A stretch of 64,000 nt of DNA from Fidelibacterota bacterium (lineage in GTDB: Bacteria > Fidelibacterota > Marinisomatia > SCGC-AAA003-L08 > TS1B11): contig SCKJ01000002.1 of the NCBI GenBank assembly GCA_004124875.1, positions 310,001-374,000 of the forward strand. Direction: 5' to 3'. Under the pieces are notes generated by a model. That model ran no database searches. It had not been told where the DNA came from and worked only from the letters and a program-made list of their open reading frames with translations. A program made the position numbers and the translations under genes. Positions 1 through 7,498 of the stretch are shown here, piece after piece; within the stretch, counting starts at the first letter, position 1; each line of letters begins with the position of its first letter.

Positions 1-192
1 CGACAGAAGCGCACGCACGGCCAGCCGCCGCTCCGCCTCATCACGGGGTTGCTGCCGCACATAGGCGTAATTGCGGGCCTCACCAAACGTGGCCGGAGCC
101 AGCTGCCGGCAAGTATCGCAATTGATGCAAGTGGAATCGACAAAGAAGTCACCTGCTACATTTTCAGAAACCTGTTTTTGTATGTTTGCCAT
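1..192 (-). CDS. 4Fe-4S ferredoxin domain, N-terminal part of a probable ferredoxin/MBL-fold hydrolase (partial)
   Basis: The reading frame starts at an ATG at 192 on the minus strand and runs off the window after 64 codons. The visible protein has a ferredoxin-like segment with the motif CINCDTCRQLAP at residues 22-33, followed by a charged stretch rich in Arg and Glu. This CxxCxxC...P pattern after a DFFVDSTC lead-in is typical of the N-terminal ferredoxin module that precedes a metallo-beta-lactamase-fold domain in a group of bacterial proteins. The hydrolase part lies outside the window, so that assignment is inference. A free-standing ferredoxin is the alternative, but the lack of a nearby stop argues for a longer protein. 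Confidence 0.7.
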   Translation of the reverse strand, partial: MANIQKQVSENVAGDFFVDSTCINCDTCRQLAPATFGEARNYAYVRQQPRDEAERRLAVRALLS

Positions 193-362
193 GAGTCAGT
201 CGATGCTGGATGTTGAATGTTAGAGCTTATTCATATCATCCGGCTACAGTTGGATTCCGGAATTGGGTGGCGACACTGTTCACTCGGTTTGCCGGGTTAC
301 AATTCCGTTGCCCCGTAAATGCAAGGCGCGGTCTGATCAAGACCTCTAACCAGCGATCTTCC

Positions 363-824
363 TCAAAATCGGTACTTCTTCTGAGGCATCTTAGCCCAGG
401 GACCCAGAGCGCTAAGCGCTTTCTCCTCACTCAAAGTCTTCGACTGAAGCATTATTTCGTCTGGCACCCATTCAGGGAAGGGGATTTCCACGCTTCTATG
501 TTGGCCTGTCGAAGTATGCTCCTCCCGCACTTGCGATAGGCGATCAAGGGGAAAACAATGAACGGCTCGTGCCAGGGCTGGCCAGAGGCGCCGATGGACA
601 AGCGTCACCTTACCATCCACGAGCCGGCAGACGAGAATGTCTTTGGAGTCCCTTACTTTCTGAAGAGTGGCGAAAATTTGCTGACTTTTCGGGTGCGCCC
701 ACCAACTGCCTTTAATCGGTTCATTGGCAATGGCTTCAGTCATTCGGGGAACGGGACCTTTGGCAGCAACCAGAACCACCCCGTGTTTTTCTACAAATGC
801 CAGTGCCTTATTCTCACTATTCAC
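363..824 (-). CDS. conserved hypothetical protein
   Basis: A 153-residue soluble protein with no signal peptide or membrane segment. The central block (GSWWAHPKS, followed by DILVCRLVDGKVTLVHRRLW) reads like a family I recall as a widespread unannotated bacterial protein, so the frame is preferred over the overlapping plus-strand frames, which have no recognisable content. The start is a GTG at 824 without a clear Shine-Dalgarno sequence, so the true N-terminus could differ slightly. The residues Trp-Trp-x-His and the paired Arg-Arg before Leu-Trp are the most striking conserved-looking positions. No function can be assigned. It lies downstream of the ferredoxin gene's divergent upstream region and is not obviously in an operon. 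Confidence 0.65.
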   Translation of the reverse strand: MNSENKALAFVEKHGVVLVAAKGPVPRMTEAIANEPIKGSWWAHPKSQQIFATLQKVRDSKDILVCRLVDGKVTLVHRRLWPALARAVHCFPLDRLSQVREEHTSTGQHRSVEIPFPEWVPDEIMLQSKTLSEEKALSALGPWAKMPQKKYRF

Positions 825-971
825 GCCGGACCAATATCAGCTTGTTTGCCCCTTATAGGCGTCTACGGGTTTCACATTACCTTGACGACTTACAGCGGCA
901 TACAACTTCCATGACCAGTCGTTAAAGTGTTCTCTTATGAGAGAATCCTTTCGAGGTAATCCAACATTGTT

Positions 972-2024
972 CTAGTTGATATAAAATCCCAGCCCCATCT
1001 GCACCTCGAATATTTGCAGTGTAAAGCGATCATTTTCTGCTAGATTCCTCGTTCCACTTTCATAGGTATAATAATATCTCGCCGGTCGAAACTCTGCGAA
1101 GACAAATTTCCTGTCCGATATATCGACTCGGAACCCAAGGAGTCCCCGTAAAGCGAAGCCAACAGTGGTAGCATCCAGCGCCAGTGAGCCATCTTCCTGA
1201 ATCAAATTTGCCGGCCCCGGGTACTGCGACTGAACCGAGTTAATCAAGACGCCCGTGCCCAGCCCAACATACGGCTCCACTTTCACCTTCGGTAGCCAGA
1301 CAAAAACGTTGGCACCCATAAATAGCGAATGAATCATCAAGAAGCGGTCCGGGATTTCAATGTCGTTCAACGCGAGGGGAACCTCACCCAGACCTGGAAC
1401 ACGGATGAATCCGGTGGCATCGTAATAGACAGTCTGCTTGTTTGTGTGATGTGCGATAATTGACGTTTCCAATTCACCGCCCCACCGGTGCCCGCTTACT
1501 CCAATCCGGCGCCCTACAGCCGGAAACGAGATCGTCGTTTTGACTTCAGCGGCGCCGGCCTCCCATTGAGGCTTGCCGTTTTCTCCCAAGAAAACGCTCT
1601 CCGCCTGAAAATCCAGAATACTCGCGGTCGACAGCCCGCCCGAGAATATCCGATAGATTCTTGTATCATTCGCGCCCATTTCAGGGCCGACTCCCTTCAA
1701 CATTTCTCGCATCTCAAGGGTTAAAGCATTGCTCGCGAGCAAACTCAAGGCCATTCCTGCGATGGATGTCGTGGCCCAAACTGCATTGGCCCGATTCAGC
1801 GATTTTCCTCCAACGATCGACTGTCCTCCGAGTGCAACGCCGAATATGAATGAGTAAGGCGCGAAATACACATCCAGTATCACGGTATTGATGAACAAGT
1901 TCCTTGCGGCAGTCCTTCTGCTTAAAGCTGCTTTCGCCTGCGCCAGATTTCGGGTTGAATCGGCCTGTGCAAAACCAAAGTTGGCCATCAGCGCCACTAC
2001 TAAGATCATTTTGATATGTAACAT
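972..2024 (-). CDS. putative outer-membrane beta-barrel protein, paralogous to the barrel half of the upstream CsgG-type protein
   Basis: A 350-residue protein with a cleavable signal peptide (residues 1-21, ending FGFAQA). Two hydrophobic stretches follow, at about 45-65 and 82-102. The last ~230 residues have alternating hydrophobic/polar strands and end in an aromatic-containing Phe-Tyr-Ile-Asn, as expected for a beta-barrel. These residues align by eye with the C-terminal half of the neighbouring protein: both carry an ESVF segment, a KVxPYxGxG-like strand, a GPAN turn, an FVxxEFRPAR strand and a DRFTLQ strand near the end. The start ATG is preceded by AAGAAGG. The gene begins 16 nt after the upstream stop, so the two are very likely one operon. 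Its role is unknown; a lipid-exporting or anchoring porin-like function is only a guess. Confidence 0.7.
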   Translation of the reverse strand: MLHIKMILVVALMANFGFAQADSTRNLAQAKAALSRRTAARNLFINTVILDVYFAPYSFIFGVALGGQSIVGGKSLNRANAVWATTSIAGMALSLLASNALTLEMREMLKGVGPEMGANDTRIYRIFSGGLSTASILDFQAESVFLGENGKPQWEAGAAEVKTTISFPAVGRRIGVSGHRWGGELETSIIAHHTNKQTVYYDATGFIRVPGLGEVPLALNDIEIPDRFLMIHSLFMGANVFVWLPKVKVEPYVGLGTGVLINSVQSQYPGPANLIQEDGSLALDATTVGFALRGLLGFRVDISDRKFVFAEFRPARYYYTYESGTRNLAENDRFTLQIFEVQMGLGFYIN

Positions 2025-2040
2025 GGGTACCTTCTTTCTA

Positions 2041-3321
2041 TCACTTGAAGATCAATCCGTAACCGAGGATGAGCTGAAAACTTTGCAGGGTGAATCGGTC
2101 TCGCTCCTTCTGGAAACCGTCTCCACTCACAAATGAGAATAGGTGCCGCGCCGGCCGGAATTCGACATAAACAAATCTCTGATTGGGTAGAGGGTACTTG
2201 ATACCAATCAGGAATTGCACCGCTCCACCGAGGCTGGTACTGTTGAGGGGGACCCCCTGCAATTTCAGGGCCACATTGGCCGGCCCGGCAGAGTCCGATG
2301 TAACTCTATTCATCAACAGCGATGCCCCGATACCCATATAGGGCTGGACTATTTTTGATGGGATGTGGATGTAAAAGTTGCCGCCAAATCCAAGGGCAAG
2401 CATTTGCTGAAAATTATCAGGGATGACCAAGGTATCCAGAAAAACCTCATACCATTCGTTATTCAGCCTCACATAGCCGGCTATGTCGTAGTGGATAGAC
2501 TGTGCGGTCGAGCTATAGCTCAGAGCAGAGATTTCCACATCACCGCCAAACCATTTTTTCCATGCGCCAAGACGGAGCCCCACGCCCGGAAAGCGAGGTT
2601 TTGCCTTCACTTCAGCCGCCAGCCCCGACCAGATAGGCTCACCTGCCACCGGACCTGACTTAAAGACGCTTTCTACATCATAGTTAATGAGACTGCCGAG
2701 ACTCCACCCGGAGTAGAGCATAACATATCGGCCGACATCACTGCGCTCTGCTGTCTGGATGACGATCGAAGCCTCATCGAGCGCGAATCCATGTAACTTC
2801 TGAACTACGCGCCGAACTGCGAGATATGCATCACGAGCGCTGAAATCACGTTCGATGGCGGACTTCACGATTTCGCCGGTTTCGACATCGACCATCCGAA
2901 CTGCCAGGATGCGCACATTCTGAATCTTGCCCAAGGTCCCGATAAAGATGATATTCACGTTCAATATTTTCCCGAGCTCGACAGCACGTTCCGCTTCCGT
3001 GAGTCCGAAATGCTGAAAACTCTGCTCCGCGATGACCGCATCTAACTGCTGTTTTTCCACGATGGCATAGATATTCGTCTGCAGCAGTTCGTCTTTGAGG
3101 AGTTCCGTTACCAGGGCCGCTTCTCCGGCCGCCACACCTTGAGGCATAACGTCGAGAACCGCCGCCGCAATCCTCTCAGTGACAGGAATTTCCTGAGCAT
3201 AGATATTGGGGAGGCAGATGCAAAGCGCGAAACCTACGATGAATCGGGCATAGCGCCAAGCTGCTTTGCCTGCTTCATGTAATCCTGAACGACTTGAGAT
3301 AGTGCGATGAAGATTTTCCAT
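2041..3321 (-). CDS. CsgG-domain protein fused to a C-terminal beta-barrel-like domain
   Basis: About 426 residues from the ATG at 3321; a TTG four codons upstream is also possible. After a signal peptide ending IYAQ, residues ~45-175 form a CsgG/LpoB-type domain. It opens with AVLDVMPQGV, continues with a helical section (VEKQQLDAVIAEQ) and ends with the strand pair ILAVRMVDVETGEIV, which is the CsgG signature. Residues ~200-426 are beta-rich and homologous to the next gene's C-terminus, ending in Phe-Lys. In known proteins the CsgG domain acts in curli secretion or as an outer-membrane lipoprotein partner, but fusion to a barrel is unusual. No lipobox Cys is present. It is the first gene of a probable two-gene operon. 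Confidence 0.75.
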   Translation of the reverse strand: MENLHRTISSRSGLHEAGKAAWRYARFIVGFALCICLPNIYAQEIPVTERIAAAVLDVMPQGVAAGEAALVTELLKDELLQTNIYAIVEKQQLDAVIAEQSFQHFGLTEAERAVELGKILNVNIIFIGTLGKIQNVRILAVRMVDVETGEIVKSAIERDFSARDAYLAVRRVVQKLHGFALDEASIVIQTAERSDVGRYVMLYSGWSLGSLINYDVESVFKSGPVAGEPIWSGLAAEVKAKPRFPGVGLRLGAWKKWFGGDVEISALSYSSTAQSIHYDIAGYVRLNNEWYEVFLDTLVIPDNFQQMLALGFGGNFYIHIPSKIVQPYMGIGASLLMNRVTSDSAGPANVALKLQGVPLNSTSLGGAVQFLIGIKYPLPNQRFVYVEFRPARHLFSFVSGDGFQKERDRFTLQSFQLILGYGLIFK

Positions 3322-3403
3322 GTCCGTTCTCAATGATATATTAGGTTGAATTACCGTTGCGTTCGCAATATAGGGTGAAAAAAAATGATCTTGTCACGGA
3401 ATC

Positions 3404-3434
3404 GTCATAAGTATGTAATAATAATGTCATAAGT
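3404..3434. promoter_or_regulatory. pair of 9-bp direct repeats upstream of the CsgG-type operon
   Basis: The nonamer GTCATAAGT occurs at 3404-3412 and again at 3426-3434, 22 bp apart, which is two helical turns. The stretch is AT-rich and lies in the divergent intergenic region between the CsgG-type gene (minus) and the epimerase gene (plus). Spacing by whole turns suits two bound regulator subunits. No regulator is identified, so this is a tentative operator. Confidence 0.3.
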
Positions 3435-3569
3435 GCAAAAGTTCAGAACCTTTGGGACAGATGGGACTCAATACCAAAAGATACATTCCGCGTTTCCAAG
3501 GTTTGATGGACGCCTCAACTGAGCTTCAGCGCGATACGCTCGCAGCGGATCAGTGTCGTAAATTGTGCC

Positions 3570-4457
3570 ATGCGAATTGCCATAGCGGGCGCCAGCGGAT
3601 TTATCGGCACAGCCGTGACGGCGCACTTGGCAGGCCAGGGACACGATGTCCTGAAAATTGGCCGTAAGGCAAATAAATCAACCGATCTGGTATGGGACGT
3701 TGCTGCAGGCAAGTTGGATTCGGCTGCCCTGGAAGGATTAGACGTTGTCGTGCACCTCTCGGGAGAAAATCTGTCCCGTGGCCGCTGGACGCGCCGGCGT
3801 AAGCGCAGCATATTGCAGAGCCGGACTGACAGCACCGGTTTGCTGTCCTCGACCCTGGCCCGGTTAGACCGTCCGCCGAAGGTCCTTCTGGTTGCCTCGG
3901 CTGTTGGATACTACGGCGCGCGCGGCATCGAAAATCTCGATGAGACCAGTTCGGCTGGCGCAGGCTTTCTGGCCGATGTTTGCCGCGCCTGGGAGGCGGC
4001 CGCAGATCCGGCCCGGGCAGCCGGTATCCGGGTTGTGCATGCCCGGCAGGGCGTTGTGCTGGGCAAGGGGGGCGCTCTGCAAGTCATGGCCCTGCCATTT
4101 AAGCTGGGACTTGGCGGCCGGATCGGCACCGGAGATCAATACATGCCCTGGATAGCGTTAGCGGATGTCGTGGCGGCCTATGATTTCCTGATCCATCACG
4201 ATGCCGTAGAGGGGCCGGTAAACTTCGTCGCGCCCGAACAGGTAACCAACCGGGAGTTTACGCGAGCGCTGGGAAAAACCTTGCGGCGGCCCACGGTTTT
4301 CCCATTGCCGGCCTTGATGGCGCGACTCCTGTTTGGTGAAATGGCCGATGAATTGCTGCTGGCCAGTGCGCGCGTCGAGCCGCAAGTATTGGGCTCGGCG
4401 GGCTACGAATTCACCTATCCCAGGCTGAGTGAGGCCCTGCAGGCGGCGCTCAAATAA
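3570..4457 (+). CDS. TIGR01777 family (SDR39U1-like) NAD(P)-dependent sugar-epimerase homologue
   Basis: A 295-residue Rossmann-fold protein of the extended/atypical short-chain dehydrogenase type. The nucleotide-binding motif GASGFIG is at residues 7-13. The family-specific stretch VVHLSGENLSRGRW follows, then the active-site region VASAVGYYG, which contains the Tyr of the YxxxK-like site. The C-terminal helices with the phrase EVTNREFTRALG-like (here QVTNREFTRALG) complete the family pattern. Length matches the ~300-residue norm. Members are annotated as epimerases, and a cell-division (YfcH/SulA-like) link is sometimes given, but the substrate is generally unknown. The gene is transcribed alone, away from the CsgG-type operon and toward the converging glycosyltransferase. 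Confidence 0.88.
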   Translation: MRIAIAGASGFIGTAVTAHLAGQGHDVLKIGRKANKSTDLVWDVAAGKLDSAALEGLDVVVHLSGENLSRGRWTRRRKRSILQSRTDSTGLLSSTLARLDRPPKVLLVASAVGYYGARGIENLDETSSAGAGFLADVCRAWEAAADPARAAGIRVVHARQGVVLGKGGALQVMALPFKLGLGGRIGTGDQYMPWIALADVVAAYDFLIHHDAVEGPVNFVAPEQVTNREFTRALGKTLRRPTVFPLPALMARLLFGEMADELLLASARVEPQVLGSAGYEFTYPRLSEALQAALK

Positions 4458-4546
4458 ATGGCTTCGGCCGATAGACGGGAGAGTATTGGGCATTTCCAGC
4501 GATAGTCAATGCCGCCAGGAGATGGCGACGACGCAATAACCGGCCG

Positions 4547-5704
4547 CTAGCGCTCCGCCCTGTTTCCGTCGAAGGTGCGTCCTTTCCACTGTACCGGGAC
4601 GATGTTCCCCATAGCGCCAATCACCACGATATAGAAGGGATGGATAAGGCTGGTGAGCAGATAGATGTGGAGCGGGAACGGTTCTCCCGTCAGCTTGTTG
4701 AACCGGCGGATCAACTCGCCATCAGCCACAAATTTGGTGAAAAATGGGACCAGAAACAGGATGTTGCCTGACAGCAGATAGGCGGCCGCCCCGACTAATA
4801 TGCCCACATTCGCCAGATAGATTAGGGTCAGGATAAACCGGAATGCCCAGGTGGTGGGCAAGTCGAAATAAGCCAGCCCCTTTGACGCAAACCTGAGTCT
4901 CTGCAGGATAAATTCCCTGAATGATTGCGGTGGCGGGCTGCTTACCCCGGCCCTTGTCGATGTAACGAACACTATCCGGTAGCCGGGAGCGGCAGCCATT
5001 TTATGCATGAGCAGATCATCGTCTCCGGAAATGAAGTGCTCGATTCCGCTGTATCCTTCCACCTTCATAAATGCTTCCCGGCTGAAAGCGAGGTTCCGGC
5101 CAAGACAACCGAGGGCTACTCCTTGCTGGGTCCAGCCGGCAATAATGGCATCGTAGCCGTTGCTGTCCAGCCGGAGGGCTTTCCACCACCAGCCCGCAGC
5201 AGGGTTGATAAGAGGCGCCGATCCGAAAGCCATCGCCACATCAGAGGCCCGGAAAGGGCGCGACAGCTCCCACACCCATCCCGGTCCGGGCACACAGTCC
5301 GCATCGGTGGTGAGAATAATTTCGCCGTTGGCCTGTTCCACCCCTTGGCTCAGAGCCCACTTTTTCGGCGACCAGCCCCGCGGAGTCACATCTACTCTCA
5401 ATGATTGCAGCTGGGGCCATTGCTTTTTATAGTCATTTAGAACCTCACCTGTTTTGTCGGTGCTGCCATCGTCTACCACAATAACCTCCAGGCGGTCCAT
5501 GGGGTAGGTCTGGGCCATGAGGGCTTCCATGAGGCCCGGCAATTTCTGCTCCTCATTCCTCGCCGCCACGATGACCGAAACGAAAGGTTGGTATTCTGCG
5601 TCGGCCGGCTCGCCTCCTTTCTCAATGCCTAGGCGAGCCCAAAAAATCACGCCAGCATACAGCGCCGTGATCACGGCTAAAATCAGAAGGATAAAAAACT
5701 CCAT
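4547..5704 (-). CDS. family 2 glycosyltransferase, membrane-anchored
   Basis: A 385-residue inverting GT-A glycosyltransferase. An N-terminal membrane helix (residues 2-22) precedes the catalytic domain. The UDP-binding motif VVDDGS is at 76-81 and the metal-binding DAD at 134-136. A GDDD at 227-230 would be the general-base region, and QRLRF at 268-272 corresponds to the QxxRW acceptor motif. Two or three hydrophobic helices fill residues ~285-375, so the enzyme is fixed in the inner membrane with the catalytic domain in the cytosol. The donor and acceptor cannot be deduced. It follows the Wzi-like porin gene after 39 nt in the same direction, so the pair could serve cell-surface polysaccharide assembly. 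Confidence 0.88.
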   Translation of the reverse strand: MEFFILLILAVITALYAGVIFWARLGIEKGGEPADAEYQPFVSVIVAARNEEQKLPGLMEALMAQTYPMDRLEVIVVDDGSTDKTGEVLNDYKKQWPQLQSLRVDVTPRGWSPKKWALSQGVEQANGEIILTTDADCVPGPGWVWELSRPFRASDVAMAFGSAPLINPAAGWWWKALRLDSNGYDAIIAGWTQQGVALGCLGRNLAFSREAFMKVEGYSGIEHFISGDDDLLMHKMAAAPGYRIVFVTSTRAGVSSPPPQSFREFILQRLRFASKGLAYFDLPTTWAFRFILTLIYLANVGILVGAAAYLLSGNILFLVPFFTKFVADGELIRRFNKLTGEPFPLHIYLLTSLIHPFYIVVIGAMGNIVPVQWKGRTFDGNRAER

Positions 5705-5743
5705 GTAAAAAGTTAAAGCGCCGTGATAGAGGTATCAGCCGGC

Positions 5744-7174
5744 CTAACGGTACAGATCGCTGATATCATAGCCGGTGAGATGGAAATTGCTGTAAATCCC
5801 CAAATTAAAGGACCACTTCGAAATATCCTGGGTGATGCCAGCGGGGTCGGCGGGATCAAAGCCGGCGTTCCACCAATCGATTTTACTGACGCCCAATTCA
5901 AACCAGGTTTCCTCCCGGACAGGCCAGAAGAAAGTAGCCCGCAGCGCTTGCATGGTCTCTGTTCCGCCGCTGAATCTTTTGTAATTCTCGGTCTTGTACT
6001 GGGAAACGATCATCTCATCGGTCAAGGCCCCCCGGCGGGCTGAGATGAACTTTACCCGCCCCACTCCCGACCCCAAAGAAAGTTGGTAAAGTGCGGTGAT
6101 CGACTGGGCATGGGGGCCGGCCCAATGGCCAACAGGGTAGCCGTGGCTGTAGAAGTCGTTTACGGGAAACTTGTGGCGGTAGATGCGGTGATCGGTCCAG
6201 GTCCCTTCCACCATGAAATAGTCGGCGGACTGCAGGAGCCCGGTCCTGGTAAGGCCGTATTGCCAGCCGAACCAGTTCCGGTTGAGAGATTCGAACGTCA
6301 GTTCAGGGGTCCATTCATCCATGAGGAATATGCCGTAGACGGTCCACCCGGAAGCATGCTCCCAGGTGAGATCAACCGACAGTTCCGTGTTGTCGAGGTC
6401 GCCCAGGAAATGCTGGGCCGACCAGTAGGAGATGAACGGCATCATGTAGATGAGGTCCATGCCCCGGTCGCCATAAACCACTGATTCGGCCCCCGCCAAG
6501 GTCAGTCCCCAGGGCAGCTGCGCTTCGAATCTGTGGGCCACCCGGTTGCGGCTCCGCATCACACGCCTGGCGCCGTATTTTGCCGGCGCAACGGCAGAAG
6601 CCAACGAGTCCTGCAGGACACTGGTGAGCTGGCTGTGATCGTAGTAAAAGCGGAGCCACGGCAGGGGCCGCCACTCGAAGCTCAATCTTGGCACAGGGGG
6701 TGGCTTCTCTGAGCCGAAAATAGACTGGTAGGCGGGTCCCCAGGAAAGATGATGCTGGCCCATCCGCAGCACCAGGTTGTCTGCCGTATAGGACATGAGC
6801 ATGGTGGTGATGTCGGCGTAAAAATCGTCGTCGCGATCAAAGGCTTTTTGATCCCAGCTCAAGCCCTGCTCGGGATTAAACCTGCTGGGGATGCTACTCA
6901 AGCCGCTGTACCGGGCATTAATAAACTCGCTCTCAATGGCCAATTTGCCCCATGTATACTTGCCCCATATACCGGCGCCCATATATTGAACTGGCTCCGA
7001 TTCGGGTATCCACCAATCGCCAGTAGAGCGGTACATGGCAAATGCGACAGGCCTGACCTTCAGATTCTGGGCGCTTGAGACGGTCACCAGACCCAATAAA
7101 ATTGTGGCCGCAGCCAAAGTTCGGAGCGACCGGGCGAGCCCGGAGTGGTGGCGTTGGCGGAAGTGAATAATCAT
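5744..7174 (-). CDS. capsule-assembly Wzi-like outer-membrane beta-barrel protein
   Basis: A 476-residue protein with a signal peptide ending VSSAQ near residue 36. The rest is beta-rich, with many Trp and Tyr residues. Segments such as LRMGQHHLSWGPAYQSIF, FEWRPLPWLRFYYDH and YMMPFISYWSAQHF are typical of the Wzi/capsule-assembly family found in Bacteroidota and related phyla. The protein is about the usual family length. Wzi is an 18-strand outer-membrane lectin that helps attach capsule polysaccharide; in distant phyla the substrate is uncertain. The C-terminus (DISDLYR) does not end in the classical aromatic residue. It is co-directional with, and 39 nt upstream of, the glycosyltransferase gene. 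Confidence 0.8.
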   Translation of the reverse strand: MIIHFRQRHHSGLARSLRTLAAATILLGLVTVSSAQNLKVRPVAFAMYRSTGDWWIPESEPVQYMGAGIWGKYTWGKLAIESEFINARYSGLSSIPSRFNPEQGLSWDQKAFDRDDDFYADITTMLMSYTADNLVLRMGQHHLSWGPAYQSIFGSEKPPPVPRLSFEWRPLPWLRFYYDHSQLTSVLQDSLASAVAPAKYGARRVMRSRNRVAHRFEAQLPWGLTLAGAESVVYGDRGMDLIYMMPFISYWSAQHFLGDLDNTELSVDLTWEHASGWTVYGIFLMDEWTPELTFESLNRNWFGWQYGLTRTGLLQSADYFMVEGTWTDHRIYRHKFPVNDFYSHGYPVGHWAGPHAQSITALYQLSLGSGVGRVKFISARRGALTDEMIVSQYKTENYKRFSGGTETMQALRATFFWPVREETWFELGVSKIDWWNAGFDPADPAGITQDISKWSFNLGIYSNFHLTGYDISDLYR

Positions 7175-7498
7175 AGGATTTTCGGTGCGGGGAACTTAGC
7201 CTTGCAGTCCCATTCAAACGACAAATTTGTCATATCCAGGCGCTGGCGGCGGCGAACCTTTTTCGGCAGCCCTGTCATCGGGAGTCCCGAACATTCGGGA
7301 CGCAGCAATATAACGCCCAACTACTCGTGAATCACGAGAGTCTGACCCGATTTTACCTCTTTAAGCTTGTCGATATTGCCGCTGATGGGCCAGCGGCGCC
7401 TGATCGTTGAAGGAGGCGGCGATCATCCGGGCCGACGTCGGTCTTTTTGCTATTCTACTTTTTCTGCCGTACATTCGCCGGTTCACTGAATCATCACC
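7175..7498. other. intergenic region with small hairpin and repeat copy
   Basis: This 324-bp gap separates the Wzi-like gene (minus) from the TolB/TPR gene (plus). It holds a 7-bp inverted repeat GTCCCGA/TCGGGAC with a 4-nt loop at 7284-7301, which is not followed by a T-run. It also holds one copy of the 85-bp direct repeat at 7308-7392, and a short GC-rich leader before the TolB/TPR start. No gene, tRNA or clear sigma70 promoter was found. Confidence 0.6.
7308..7392. repeat. 85-bp direct repeat, copy 1
   Basis: These 85 bases are identical to 9733-9817, exactly 2425 bp away in the same orientation. Copy 2 contains the last 72 bases of the UnbV lipoprotein gene plus 13 bases downstream of its stop. 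Copy 1 is therefore an orphan piece of that gene's 3' end, without the rest of the gene. Sequence on either side of the match diverges at once. Confidence 0.95.

Noticed and set aside
210-539. 109-codon plus-strand frame, and 558-914 plus
   Set aside because: Both overlap the minus-strand conserved protein at 363-824 and show no domain or good ribosome binding site.
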